5,555 bases of DNA from an uncultured Clostridia bacterium (lineage in GTDB: Bacteria; Bacillota; Clostridia; Oscillospirales; Acutalibacteraceae): contig CALFPM010000185.1 of NCBI GenBank assembly GCA_937919155.1, positions 1 through 5,555 of the forward strand, read 5' to 3'. The position numbers were made by a program, and so were the translations under genes. The notes under the pieces were generated by a model, which worked only from the letters and a program-made list of their open reading frames with translations, was not told where the DNA came from and did no database searches. Positions 1 through 5,555 of this stretch are shown piece after piece (position 1 is the first letter of the stretch; each line of letters starts with the position of its first letter).

Positions 1-261
1 AATATATACATTAGAACGTTCCGAACTTTTTAATTCCCATTCTTTATTTTTTATCATTTCTTTAATCTTGCTTGCCATTTTAATTTTTTCATTTGGAATA
101 TTTTTTATTAATATATCAATAACATCGCTATATTTATTGTAAATTTCAGTACAAATGGTTTCTAATTCAGTATTTTCTTTCATAATATTCTCCTTTAAAA
201 TATCTAGATAATTTTTTATATATATTTTAGATTCATTTGATAATGTTTTTTCATTTAATTC
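1..261 (-). pseudogene. 5'-truncated remnant of a PD-(D/E)XK nuclease-superfamily-like gene, running off the left edge
   Basis: The minus-strand frame is open from codon 390-388 to the edge although the DNA is only about 19% G+C over 1-260, where stops should be frequent. From about 261 leftward it reads Lys/Asn/Ile/Glu-rich protein, including SNESKIYIKNYLDILKEN, ICTEIYNKYSDVIDILIKN and, at the edge, SSERSNVYI. This pattern (helix ending in IYxKYxxxIDxIxxxxP, then SxxSxxYI) recalls, from memory, the region C-terminal to the nuclease core in PD-(D/E)XK superfamily proteins of the PDDEXK_4 type. The nuclease core would lie upstream, but upstream there is only the palindrome and then a stop (391-393), so the catalytic part is absent. 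An ATG at 183 with AAAGGAG six bases upstream could restart translation. Base composition unlike the operon suggests transferred DNA. The family call is tentative; the open frame is directly seen. Confidence 0.5.
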
Positions 262-271
262 AAATGCCGAC

Positions 272-330
272 GAGGCACACTCCCTTGCGCTGTGGCAATA
301 GGTTATATTGCCGTAAGGTATGTGTGCCTC
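272..330. repeat. Long imperfect palindrome / hairpin element
   Basis: Three nested stems form one hairpin: GAGGCACAC (272-280) with GTGTGCCTC (322-330), CCTTGC (283-288) with GTAAGG (313-318, one G-T wobble), and GGCAATA (294-300) with TATTGCC (306-312), around the loop GGTTA (301-305). That is 22 paired positions with a small internal loop and a five-base bulge (289-293). Partial pairing continues outward (265-269 against 333-337, one mismatch). It is neither followed nor preceded by a T-run on the relevant strand, so it is not a simple terminator. It resembles a dispersed palindromic or miniature repeat element, but copy number cannot be judged from one window. Confidence 0.7.
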
Positions 331-400
331 TGCGACACTAAGCCGAAGTTGATTCACCAAAGTAACCTCGATTTTAGGATTTGATTTTGTTTACCGGCGG

Positions 401-459
401 TGTGTGCCATATTTCGCGTGCATAGTGATTTATACTGTTATATCCTATATCGGCACATA
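401..459. repeat. Inverted repeat just downstream of the hydS stop
   Basis: The arms TGTGCCATAT (403-412) and ATATCGGCACA (447-457) pair over ten bases with one bulged C at 451, and may extend by one wobble and one A-T pair to 401/459. The spacer is about 34 bases and AT-rich. On the minus strand it begins three bases after the hydS stop, where a 3' end structure would be expected. No T-run follows on that strand, so it is not a canonical intrinsic terminator. It could stabilise the 3' end, be part of a repeat element with the neighbouring hairpin, or be chance. Confidence 0.4.
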
Positions 460-461
460 AA

Positions 462-2141
462 TCATTCATCAGAAATCGACTCCTTTAATTTAGCAAGCGC
501 GATTTTTGTTTCTGCGGCAGTTTCACCTAAGAGTGAAGCAATTTCCTGAACAATTCGCATCTGCTTGTCAACAACCTTGTCGGCAACCTCAATTGTCTGA
601 CGGCTGATATGCTCTTTTCTTTCTCTCTGCTCCTCTTCAGCAGTAACATCTCTCATAATGCCGATAAGAAGACGGGAATCTCTGTCATAAACAACAGTCT
701 GCTCAACATATCTCTTATATTCAGCAAGATAAACTCTCTGGTCGCTTACGCCTCTGCCTGTTTTAAGAACTGACTCAAAAACTGCAGGGTCAAGAATACG
801 GACAACATTATCACCGAGAATATCGGAAGCATAACGGATGTTCATAATTTCTCTTGCGGCTCTGTTAATCTGCTGAACCTCTAAGTTTTCATTAAGAACG
901 ATAAAGCCGTTGGGTGAGCTGTTAACAATAGTATCAGAGAAGCTTTCTGCCTTGTCCTTGAGGAAGGGAAGACACATTGATATCTCTGCCTTGCCCTGAC
1001 AGATAGCCGCCGCCTTTTCACGGCAGGTATTGTAACCGCAGGAGCCACAGTTAAGCTCGTGAGCGGGCTTGAATTTACCCATCTGACGAAGAACGCTGTT
1101 GATTTCAGACTCTGTGGGCTGAGGGTATCTGTGCTCAATATATTCAAACTGCTTTTTAAGCTCAAAGGATGTAGGCTGAGAAACCTCGAAATCCTTTTCG
1201 CCTGCATAATTTGCAATAGTTATGTAGTCCTTGATGGTTGCTGTCTGGTGATATTTTTCCATAACCGGACCACCCATACAGCTACCTACACAAGCAGACA
1301 TTTCAATAAAGCATTTGTGAACCTTACCGCTTTCAATGTCCTTAAGCGCTGCAACACAGTTTTCAACACCATCGAGGGCTATATATGTATAGCCCGGTGC
1401 ATCCTGCGCCATTGTTTTAAGAACACCGCCAGTTGTGGGGAAGAAGCGGGCGCGGGTAAAATCGTCATTATCCTTTTCGGGCTCAAGCTCAATATTCTCT
1501 GCCTTGAGCCAGCTTGTAAGCTCGTCAAAGGTAAGCACAGCATCAACAATACCCTGATAATGCTCTGCCTCATCCTTTTTGGAAACGCAGGGTCCGATGA
1601 AAACAGTTTTAGCATCGGGGTGGCGCTTTTTGATATCCATACAATGAGCCTGCATAGGTGAAACCACATCTGCAAGGTACTCAAGCTCTGCAGGGAAATA
1701 TTTCTGTATAAGTAAGTTTATAGAATGACAACAAGAGGTGATAATTATATCCCTATAATCCTCCTTAAGCATTCTCTCATATTCATTTTTAACAATAGTT
1801 GCACCGATAGCAGTTTCTTCAACATCGTAAAAGCCTAATGCCTTAAGAGCCTTTCTCATTGAATTGATACCTGCTTCATTGTAGTTTGCAACAAATGAGG
1901 GAGCAAGGCTTACTATAACCTTTTCCTGAGCCTGTAAAAACACCTTTACCTTTTCGGTTTCGTCAACGACCTCTTTTGCATTCTGAGGGCAGACAACAAA
2001 GCATTGACCGCAAAGGATACATTCATTTCCGATAATGTGCGCCTGATTTCCTGAGAAGCGGATAGCCTTAACGGGACAGTGGCGAATACATTTGTAGCAG
2101 TTTTTACAATTGGATTTTTTTAATGTTAAACAATTGGGCAT
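462..2141 (-). CDS. hydS: Putative sensory [FeFe]-hydrogenase with PAS domain (HydS-like, group C)
   Basis: A 559-residue cytoplasmic iron-sulfur protein, proposed to sense H2 or redox state rather than to turn over H2 in bulk. Domains in order: two [4Fe-4S] ferredoxin motifs (Cys12/15/18/22 and Cys41/44/47/51); an H-cluster domain (about 70-340); a four-cysteine Fe-S domain beginning NCGSCGYNTC (Cys365/368/373 plus Cys381 or Cys390); a PAS domain (about 403-500); and a charged helical tail to residue 559. H-cluster loops are TSCCHS (135-140), GPCVSKKDE (183-191) and EMSACVGSCMGGP (280-292). The ligand cysteines 138, 185, 284 and 288 and the proton-relay-type Cys137 are kept. The canonical TSCCPxW, MPC and MAC signatures are altered: Pro to His, Met to Gly and Met to Ser. 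That combination plus the PAS domain fits group C sensory enzymes. It has no output domain of its own, so a partner must relay the signal. It is the last gene of the operon. Family is certain; the sensory role is inferred. Confidence 0.92.
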   Translation of the reverse strand: MPNCLTLKKSNCKNCYKCIRHCPVKAIRFSGNQAHIIGNECILCGQCFVVCPQNAKEVVDETEKVKVFLQAQEKVIVSLAPSFVANYNEAGINSMRKALKALGFYDVEETAIGATIVKNEYERMLKEDYRDIIITSCCHSINLLIQKYFPAELEYLADVVSPMQAHCMDIKKRHPDAKTVFIGPCVSKKDEAEHYQGIVDAVLTFDELTSWLKAENIELEPEKDNDDFTRARFFPTTGGVLKTMAQDAPGYTYIALDGVENCVAALKDIESGKVHKCFIEMSACVGSCMGGPVMEKYHQTATIKDYITIANYAGEKDFEVSQPTSFELKKQFEYIEHRYPQPTESEINSVLRQMGKFKPAHELNCGSCGYNTCREKAAAICQGKAEISMCLPFLKDKAESFSDTIVNSSPNGFIVLNENLEVQQINRAAREIMNIRYASDILGDNVVRILDPAVFESVLKTGRGVSDQRVYLAEYKRYVEQTVVYDRDSRLLIGIMRDVTAEEEQRERKEHISRQTIEVADKVVDKQMRIVQEIASLLGETAAETKIALAKLKESISDE

Positions 2142-2147
2142 TGTATT

Positions 2148-2402
2148 TTACACCCTTTCAATTTTGTTTAAAATGTTTTCATTGAAGAACTCCTTGAAGC
2201 TCTCTTTTGTAACGCCGGTATGGATGTCATCATCCACCTGAACTGTTACACCAATGCGATTACACTTGCCGATACAAAAGCTACCGGCAAGTGTGATTTC
2301 GTTTTCTAAATGATATTCTTCAATGGCTTTCTGTAAAAGCTCAACAATTTCAGCTGAGCCCTTTAAGTGGCAGGAGCTGCCAACGCAAATCTGAATTATC
2401 AT
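2148..2402 (-). CDS. NuoE-like [2Fe-2S] thioredoxin-fold ferredoxin, copy 2
   Basis: An 84-residue paralogue of the preceding gene; about half of the first 47 residues are identical, including CxGSSCHxKGS and FCxGKC. The four cluster ligands are Cys6, Cys11, Cys43 and Cys47, with the same spacing as copy 1; there is no fifth cysteine. The C-terminal part (VDDDIHTGVTKESFKEFF) keeps the usual VDD...V...FF pattern of the family. The start lies only three bases after the stop of copy 1, and the nearest AAAGGA is about 12 bases upstream, inside that gene, so translation is probably coupled. It ends six bases before the hydrogenase-like gene and its last codons supply that gene's ribosome binding site (AAAGGG, 2153-2158). 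Likely an electron carrier or partner of HydS; the individual role is unknown. Confidence 0.88.
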   Translation of the reverse strand: MIIQICVGSSCHLKGSAEIVELLQKAIEEYHLENEITLAGSFCIGKCNRIGVTVQVDDDIHTGVTKESFKEFFNENILNKIERV

Positions 2403-2405
2403 TTT

Positions 2406-2645
2406 TTATATTTTTCCTTTTACATTATCGTTGAAGAATTCTTCAACTGCTTCGGGTGTTACTGAGAAGAAAGCGTCATCAACAGTTACGCAAACGCCCT
2501 GCTGGCATTTACCCATGCAGAATGTGCCGCCTAATTCAACTTTATCACCGAGATTGTTTTCCTTAATAAGGTACTGAAGCTGTTCAACAACCTGACGAGA
2601 ACCTTTGATGTGGCAGGAGCTACCGATACAAACTGTAACCTTCAT
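2406..2645 (-). CDS. NuoE-like [2Fe-2S] thioredoxin-fold ferredoxin, copy 1
   Basis: A 79-residue cytoplasmic protein with the cysteine pattern of thioredoxin-like [2Fe-2S] ferredoxins (NuoE/HydC C-terminal domain): Cys6 and Cys11 in CIGSSCHIKGS, Cys43 and Cys47 in GGTFCMGKC. The size equals the bare ferredoxin fold, without the N-terminal helical part of a true NuoE. Such domains pass single electrons between flavin/NADH modules and other Fe-S proteins; alone they can be electron carriers or redox-sensing partners. An additional Cys52 (QQGVCVTV) is absent from the neighbouring copy. The start has GAGAGG eight bases upstream (2654-2659). It ends three bases before its paralogue, and both precede the hydrogenase-like gene, so electron exchange with the HydS Fe-S clusters is a reasonable inference. 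No NuoF/HydB-like flavoprotein is encoded in the window. Confidence 0.88.
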   Translation of the reverse strand: MKVTVCIGSSCHIKGSRQVVEQLQYLIKENNLGDKVELGGTFCMGKCQQGVCVTVDDAFFSVTPEAVEEFFNDNVKGKI

Positions 2646-2666
2646 TGTAATAACCTCTCTTACTTC

Positions 2667-3416
2667 TTATTCGTAATCAACAACATTTACCCATGAAAGA
2701 AGGAATTCTCTTTCCTTCTCGTTGCCCTTAACTGACTGAGAAGCAGCAACGATAGGCATCCATTTCTGAACATACTGCTTAGCTGTGTTGCTCTTTTTGC
2801 AGAATACATCGAGGTATTTCTTTGCGCCCTCGATATCGCCGTTGAGCCAGAAAAGAAGATATGTTCTTGCAGCGTCAGCAGAAGCATTACCCTGAGTTGC
2901 GTGTGACCAGTCAAGGATATATGCTGTGCCGTCTTCTGCAATGATGATGTTTGAGGGGTTGAAGTCGCCGTGGCAGACTTTGTTGTGCTTGGGCATACCT
3001 TCAAGTCGGGTGTGAAGGTCATACTTTGTTGTTGCTTCAAGGTCAGACTGACCGATTTTTCTGTTCATCTTATCCTTGAGCTTGTTGAGAAGAGGACAGG
3101 TTTTTGACTGAACTTCAAGCTGAAGATCAACGAGGAGCTCGAGATATTCGCTCTTCTTGTCTTCATCCTCTGCCATAAGCTGTGCAAGAGTCTTGCCCTT
3201 GATGAATTCCGAAACGATTGCCCATTTGCCGTCAATCATTGTTACTTCAAGAACCTTGGGGATATTAAGACCTGTTTCTTCAATTCTTGCCTGATTGAGT
3301 GCCTCATTGAGAACGTCAGCCTTTGAATAATCGTCATTGAAAACCTTAACGCAAACGTCGCCGTCACGGTAGATTGTTTTATTGTTTCTAACTGCTATTA
3401 CTCTGTCAAGTTTCAT
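2667..3416 (-). CDS. APH/choline-kinase-fold phosphotransferase (TIGR02172-like)
   Basis: A 249-residue soluble protein with the minimal aminoglycoside-phosphotransferase/choline-kinase fold; the true substrate is unknown. Visible kinase elements in order: the ATP-lysine strand VCVKVF (Lys24), a likely helix-C glutamate (Glu38 or Glu46/47), the hinge-like VSEFIKGKTL (68-77), the catalytic loop HGDFNPSN (149-156, Asp151 and Asn155) and the metal-binding ILDWS (Asp169). All key residues are present, so it should be catalytically competent. The family resembles the one I recall as TIGR02172, which is uncharacterised. The start is fixed by AAGGAGG eight bases upstream. It lies 20 bases after adhE and 21 before the first [2Fe-2S] protein, so it is surely co-transcribed. 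Substrate could be a small molecule (sugar, amino alcohol, antibiotic) or, speculatively, a protein in the same signalling route as HydS. Fold confidence is high; function is unassigned. Confidence 0.88.
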   Translation of the reverse strand: MKLDRVIAVRNNKTIYRDGDVCVKVFNDDYSKADVLNEALNQARIEETGLNIPKVLEVTMIDGKWAIVSEFIKGKTLAQLMAEDEDKKSEYLELLVDLQLEVQSKTCPLLNKLKDKMNRKIGQSDLEATTKYDLHTRLEGMPKHNKVCHGDFNPSNIIIAEDGTAYILDWSHATQGNASADAARTYLLFWLNGDIEGAKKYLDVFCKKSNTAKQYVQKWMPIVAASQSVKGNEKEREFLLSWVNVVDYE

Positions 3417-3424
3417 TTTTGTAT

Positions 3425-3431
3425 CCTCCTT
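3425..3431 (-). promoter_or_regulatory. Strong Shine-Dalgarno of the phosphotransferase gene
   Basis: On the minus strand AAGGAGG precedes ATG (3416-3414) by eight bases and lies wholly in the 20-base gap after the adhE stop. It decides the phosphotransferase start and suggests that translation there does not depend on coupling to adhE. Confidence 0.8.
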
Positions 3432-3436
3432 CTCAA

Positions 3437-5555
3437 TTATGCCTTCTTACCTTTGCGGTATGCTGACTTTACTTTGTCATCTGCGAAAACCTTGATGTCG
3501 TCTGCTGTGGGCATAGCCTTTTCAACAAAGTGCTTGCCGTAGTAAGCGTTGAGATACATCTGCTTGATCTCGCTCATCAGAGGATAACGGGGGTTCGCAC
3601 CGGTGCACTGGTCGTCGAATGCCTGCTCAACCATATCGTCAAGACGGTCAAGGAAGTCTTTTTCGTCAACGCCGTAATCCTTGATTGTTTCTTTGATGCC
3701 GACTGTCTTCTTGAGGTCGTTGATTGCCTTGATGAGGTTTTCGAGCTTTTCGTTGTTATTCTTGCCGCCGAGACCGAGATAATCAGCGATTTCTGCATAG
3801 CGTGCAAGAGTGTGGGGATGGTCATACTGTGAGAATGTGCCCATCTTTGCAGGAGCTTCTGAAGCATTGAATCGGAGAACTTCTTCAATCATGAGAGCGT
3901 TTGCAACGCCGTGGGGAAGATGATGGAATGCGCCGAGCTTATGAGCCATTGAGTGGCAGATTCCGAGGAATGCATTTGCGAATGCCATACCTGCCATTGT
4001 TGCAGCATTAGCCATCTTTTCTCTTGCTTCAACGTCTGTCTGACCGTTTTCGTATGCTCTGGGAAGATATGTGAAGATATTCTTGAGTGCCTGAAGTGCA
4101 AGACCGTCTGTGTAGTCTGTTGCAAGCATTGCTGCATAAGCTTCAACTGCGTGTGTTACAGCGTCGATACCGGATGCTGCTGTAAGACCCTTGGGAGCTG
4201 ACATATGGAAATCTGTATCAATGATTGCCATGTTGGGAAGAAGTTCGTAATCAGCAAGAGGATACTTAACACCTGTCTGTTCATCTGTGATAACTGCGAA
4301 GGGAGTTACTTCTGAACCTGTACCTGCTGATGTGGGAACAGCGATGAAATATGCCTTTTCACCCATCTTGGGGAATGTGTAAACTCTCTTGCGGATATCA
4401 ATGAATCTCATTGCCATATCCATGAAGTCTGCTTCGGGATGCTCATAGAGAACCCACATAATCTTTGCTGCGTCCATTGCTGAACCGCCGCCGAGAGCGA
4501 TGATTGTGTCGGGCTTGAATGCTGCCATCTGAGCCGCACCGTTCTTTGCATTGAGAAGAGTGGGGTCAGGCTGAACATCAAAGAATGTTGTGTGTGCGAT
4601 GCCCATTTCATCAAGCTTATCTGTGATGGGCTTTGTGTAGCCGTTTTCATAGAGGAATGTGTCTGTTACGATGAATGCTCTCTTCTTGCCCATAACGTTC
4701 TTGAGCTCATCAAGAGCAACGGGAAGACAGCCTTTCTTGATATATACCTTTTCAGGTGCACGGAACCAAAGCATATTTTCCCTTCTTTCTGCAACAGTTT
4801 TGATATTGATAAGGTGCTTTACACCAACGTTGTCTGATACTGAGTTGCCGCCCCATGAACCGCAACCGAGTGTGAGCGAGGGAGCAAGTTTGAAGTTGTA
4901 AAGGTCGCCGATACCGCCGTGTGATGAGGGAGTGTTAACAAGGATACGGCAGGTCTTCATTCTTGCGGCAAACTCGTTGATTTTCGCAATTTCGGTTACT
5001 TCGTTTACATAGAGTGAAGATGTGTGACCGTAGCCACCGTCTGCAACAAGGTGTTCAGCCTTTGAAAGTGCATCTTCAAAGTTTTCTGCCTTATACATTG
5101 CAAGAACGGGTGAAAGCTTTTCGTGAGCGAATTCTTCGCTGATGTCAACGCTTTCAACTTCGCCGATAAGAATTTTTGTGCCTTCGGGAACAGTTACGCC
5201 TGAAAGCTCGGCAATCTTTGCAGCAGGCTGACCAACGATTTTTGCGTTGAGAGCGCCGTTGATGATGATTGTCTTTCTTACCTTTTCTGTTTCAGTTGCA
5301 TTGAGGAAATAACAGCCTCTTGCAGCAAACTCTTCTTTAACAATATCGTAAATGCTTTCCATAACGATAACTGACTGCTCGGAAGCACAGATCATACCGT
5401 TATCAAATGTCTTTGAGTGGATGATTGAGTTAACAGCAAGAAGGATGTCTGCGCTGTCGTCGATAATAGCCGGAGTGTTACCTGCGCCAACACCGAGTGC
5501 GGGCTTACCGCTTGAGTAAGCAGCCTTAACCATGCCGGGACCGCCTGTTGCAAGG
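3437..5555 (-). CDS. adhE: Bifunctional acetaldehyde-CoA/alcohol dehydrogenase AdhE (5' end outside window)
   Basis: Cytoplasmic fermentation enzyme that reduces acetyl-CoA to acetaldehyde and then to ethanol, oxidising two NADH. The frame stays open to the right edge and reads LATGGPGMVKAAYSSGKPA there, so the Met at 5533 is internal; compared with the 891-residue E. coli AdhE (from memory), about 190 N-terminal residues are missing. Numbering from that Met: the aldehyde dehydrogenase part runs to about residue 240, with the catalytic Cys49 in TFDNGMICASEQS. The iron-dependent alcohol dehydrogenase part runs from about 260 to 680, with the nucleotide-binding GGGSAMDAAK (348-357) and predicted Fe ligands Asp457, His461, His527 and His541, matching E. 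coli D653, H657, H723 and H737. The C-terminus is complete and ends in a Lys-rich tail. No frameshift or missing catalytic residue is visible. It is the first visible gene of the operon, 20 bases before the phosphotransferase. Identification is essentially certain. Confidence 0.98.
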   Translation of the reverse strand, partial: LATGGPGMVKAAYSSGKPALGVGAGNTPAIIDDSADILLAVNSIIHSKTFDNGMICASEQSVIVMESIYDIVKEEFAARGCYFLNATETEKVRKTIIINGALNAKIVGQPAAKIAELSGVTVPEGTKILIGEVESVDISEEFAHEKLSPVLAMYKAENFEDALSKAEHLVADGGYGHTSSLYVNEVTEIAKINEFAARMKTCRILVNTPSSHGGIGDLYNFKLAPSLTLGCGSWGGNSVSDNVGVKHLINIKTVAERRENMLWFRAPEKVYIKKGCLPVALDELKNVMGKKRAFIVTDTFLYENGYTKPITDKLDEMGIAHTTFFDVQPDPTLLNAKNGAAQMAAFKPDTIIALGGGSAMDAAKIMWVLYEHPEADFMDMAMRFIDIRKRVYTFPKMGEKAYFIAVPTSAGTGSEVTPFAVITDEQTGVKYPLADYELLPNMAIIDTDFHMSAPKGLTAASGIDAVTHAVEAYAAMLATDYTDGLALQALKNIFTYLPRAYENGQTDVEAREKMANAATMAGMAFANAFLGICHSMAHKLGAFHHLPHGVANALMIEEVLRFNASEAPAKMGTFSQYDHPHTLARYAEIADYLGLGGKNNNEKLENLIKAINDLKKTVGIKETIKDYGVDEKDFLDRLDDMVEQAFDDQCTGANPRYPLMSEIKQMYLNAYYGKHFVEKAMPTADDIKVFADDKVKSAYRKGKKA

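Larger units (their letters stand above)
262..461. other. Non-coding spacer between hydS and the AT-rich remnant
   Basis: About 200 bases at about 45% G+C with no convincing gene on either strand. It holds the two inverted repeats described separately. A plus-strand ATG at 264 opens a 25-codon frame inside the palindrome, without a ribosome binding site. No promoter or intrinsic terminator is recognisable. Confidence 0.6.
462..5555 (-). other. Five-gene operon: adhE, phosphotransferase, two [2Fe-2S] proteins, hydS
   Basis: All five genes run leftward with gaps of 20, 21, 3 and 6 bases and no hairpin plus U-run between any of them, so a single transcript is expected. The promoter must lie to the right of the window, upstream of adhE. 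The order places the abundant fermentation enzyme first and the putative sensor last. Polycistronic expression is inferred from spacing only. Confidence 0.75.

Noticed and set aside
181..196. AAAGGAG followed six bases later by ATG (183) on the minus strand, as a true gene start
   Set aside because: The same bases encode LKENIM within a longer open frame whose upstream codons fit the same protein family, so the site may be chance. It is kept only as a possible restart.
235..263. Promoter-like TTGAAT, 17 bases, TCAAAT on the minus strand upstream of the AT-rich frame
   Set aside because: Each box matches the consensus at only four of six positions in very AT-rich DNA, which is at the level of chance.
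272..330. Palindrome as a Rho-independent terminator of the hydS operon
   Set aside because: No T-run follows the hairpin on the minus strand; it is also 130 bases beyond the stop.
264..341. Plus-strand 25-codon frame starting at ATG 264
   Set aside because: It lies entirely in the palindrome, has no ribosome binding site and encodes an Arg/Cys-rich peptide without recognisable features.
1059..1661. 200-codon plus-strand open frame opposite hydS
   Set aside because: It is antisense to a gene with intact Fe-S and H-cluster motifs and has no recognisable domain; it is a codon-bias shadow.
462..2141. Assignment as a bulk H2-producing or bifurcating group A hydrogenase (HydA)
   Set aside because: Altered H-cluster loops, a C-terminal PAS domain and lack of HydB/HydC-type partners favour the sensory class.
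2667..3416. Assignment as an aminoglycoside resistance gene
   Set aside because: Only the general APH-fold motifs are shared; the gene sits in a metabolic operon and shows no specific similarity that I recognise to resistance enzymes.
3530..4901. Several 80-100 codon open frames on both strands within adhE
   Set aside because: The adhE frame is continuous with all catalytic residues; the others are shadows with low-complexity composition.

Overview
The window looks like chromosomal DNA from an anaerobic fermenting Bacillota (Clostridia), most likely a gut or rumen Ruminococcus or related Oscillospiraceae. The reasons are an AdhE-type ethanol fermentation enzyme, an oxygen-sensitive [FeFe]-hydrogenase-like protein, strong AGGAGG-type ribosome binding sites and the protein sequences themselves. 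The genus is an inference; no rRNA or other phylogenetic marker is present.

Positions 5555 down to 462 are filled by five closely spaced genes, all on the minus strand, with gaps of 20, 21, 3 and 6 bases and no terminator between them. In transcription order they are: adhE (bifunctional acetaldehyde/alcohol dehydrogenase, 5' end outside the window), a small APH/choline-kinase-fold phosphotransferase, two tandem paralogous NuoE-like [2Fe-2S] thioredoxin-fold proteins of about 80 residues, and a 559-residue [FeFe]-hydrogenase-like protein. The last carries two N-terminal [4Fe-4S] clusters, an H-cluster domain, another Fe-S domain, a PAS domain and a helical tail. Its H-cluster loops keep the cysteine ligands, but the two methionines typical of catalytic enzymes are Gly and Ser and the other loop residues deviate, as in putative sensory (HydS, group C) hydrogenases.

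Taken together the operon reads as an ethanol-forming enzyme co-transcribed with a hydrogen or redox sensor, small Fe-S proteins and a kinase-fold protein. A plausible model is that reductant disposal to ethanol versus H2 is tuned by HydS. The wiring between HydS, the Fe-S proteins, the phosphotransferase and adhE expression is inference.

Positions 1-461 differ. Positions 261-461 (about 45% G+C) hold no convincing gene but contain a long imperfect hairpin (272-330) and a second, weaker inverted repeat just after the hydS stop (401-459). Positions 1-260 fall to about 19% G+C and contain a minus-strand open frame that runs off the left edge. Its translation resembles the C-terminal part of a PD-(D/E)XK nuclease-superfamily protein whose N-terminal nuclease part is missing. 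This looks like a decayed, horizontally acquired gene abutting the metabolic operon.
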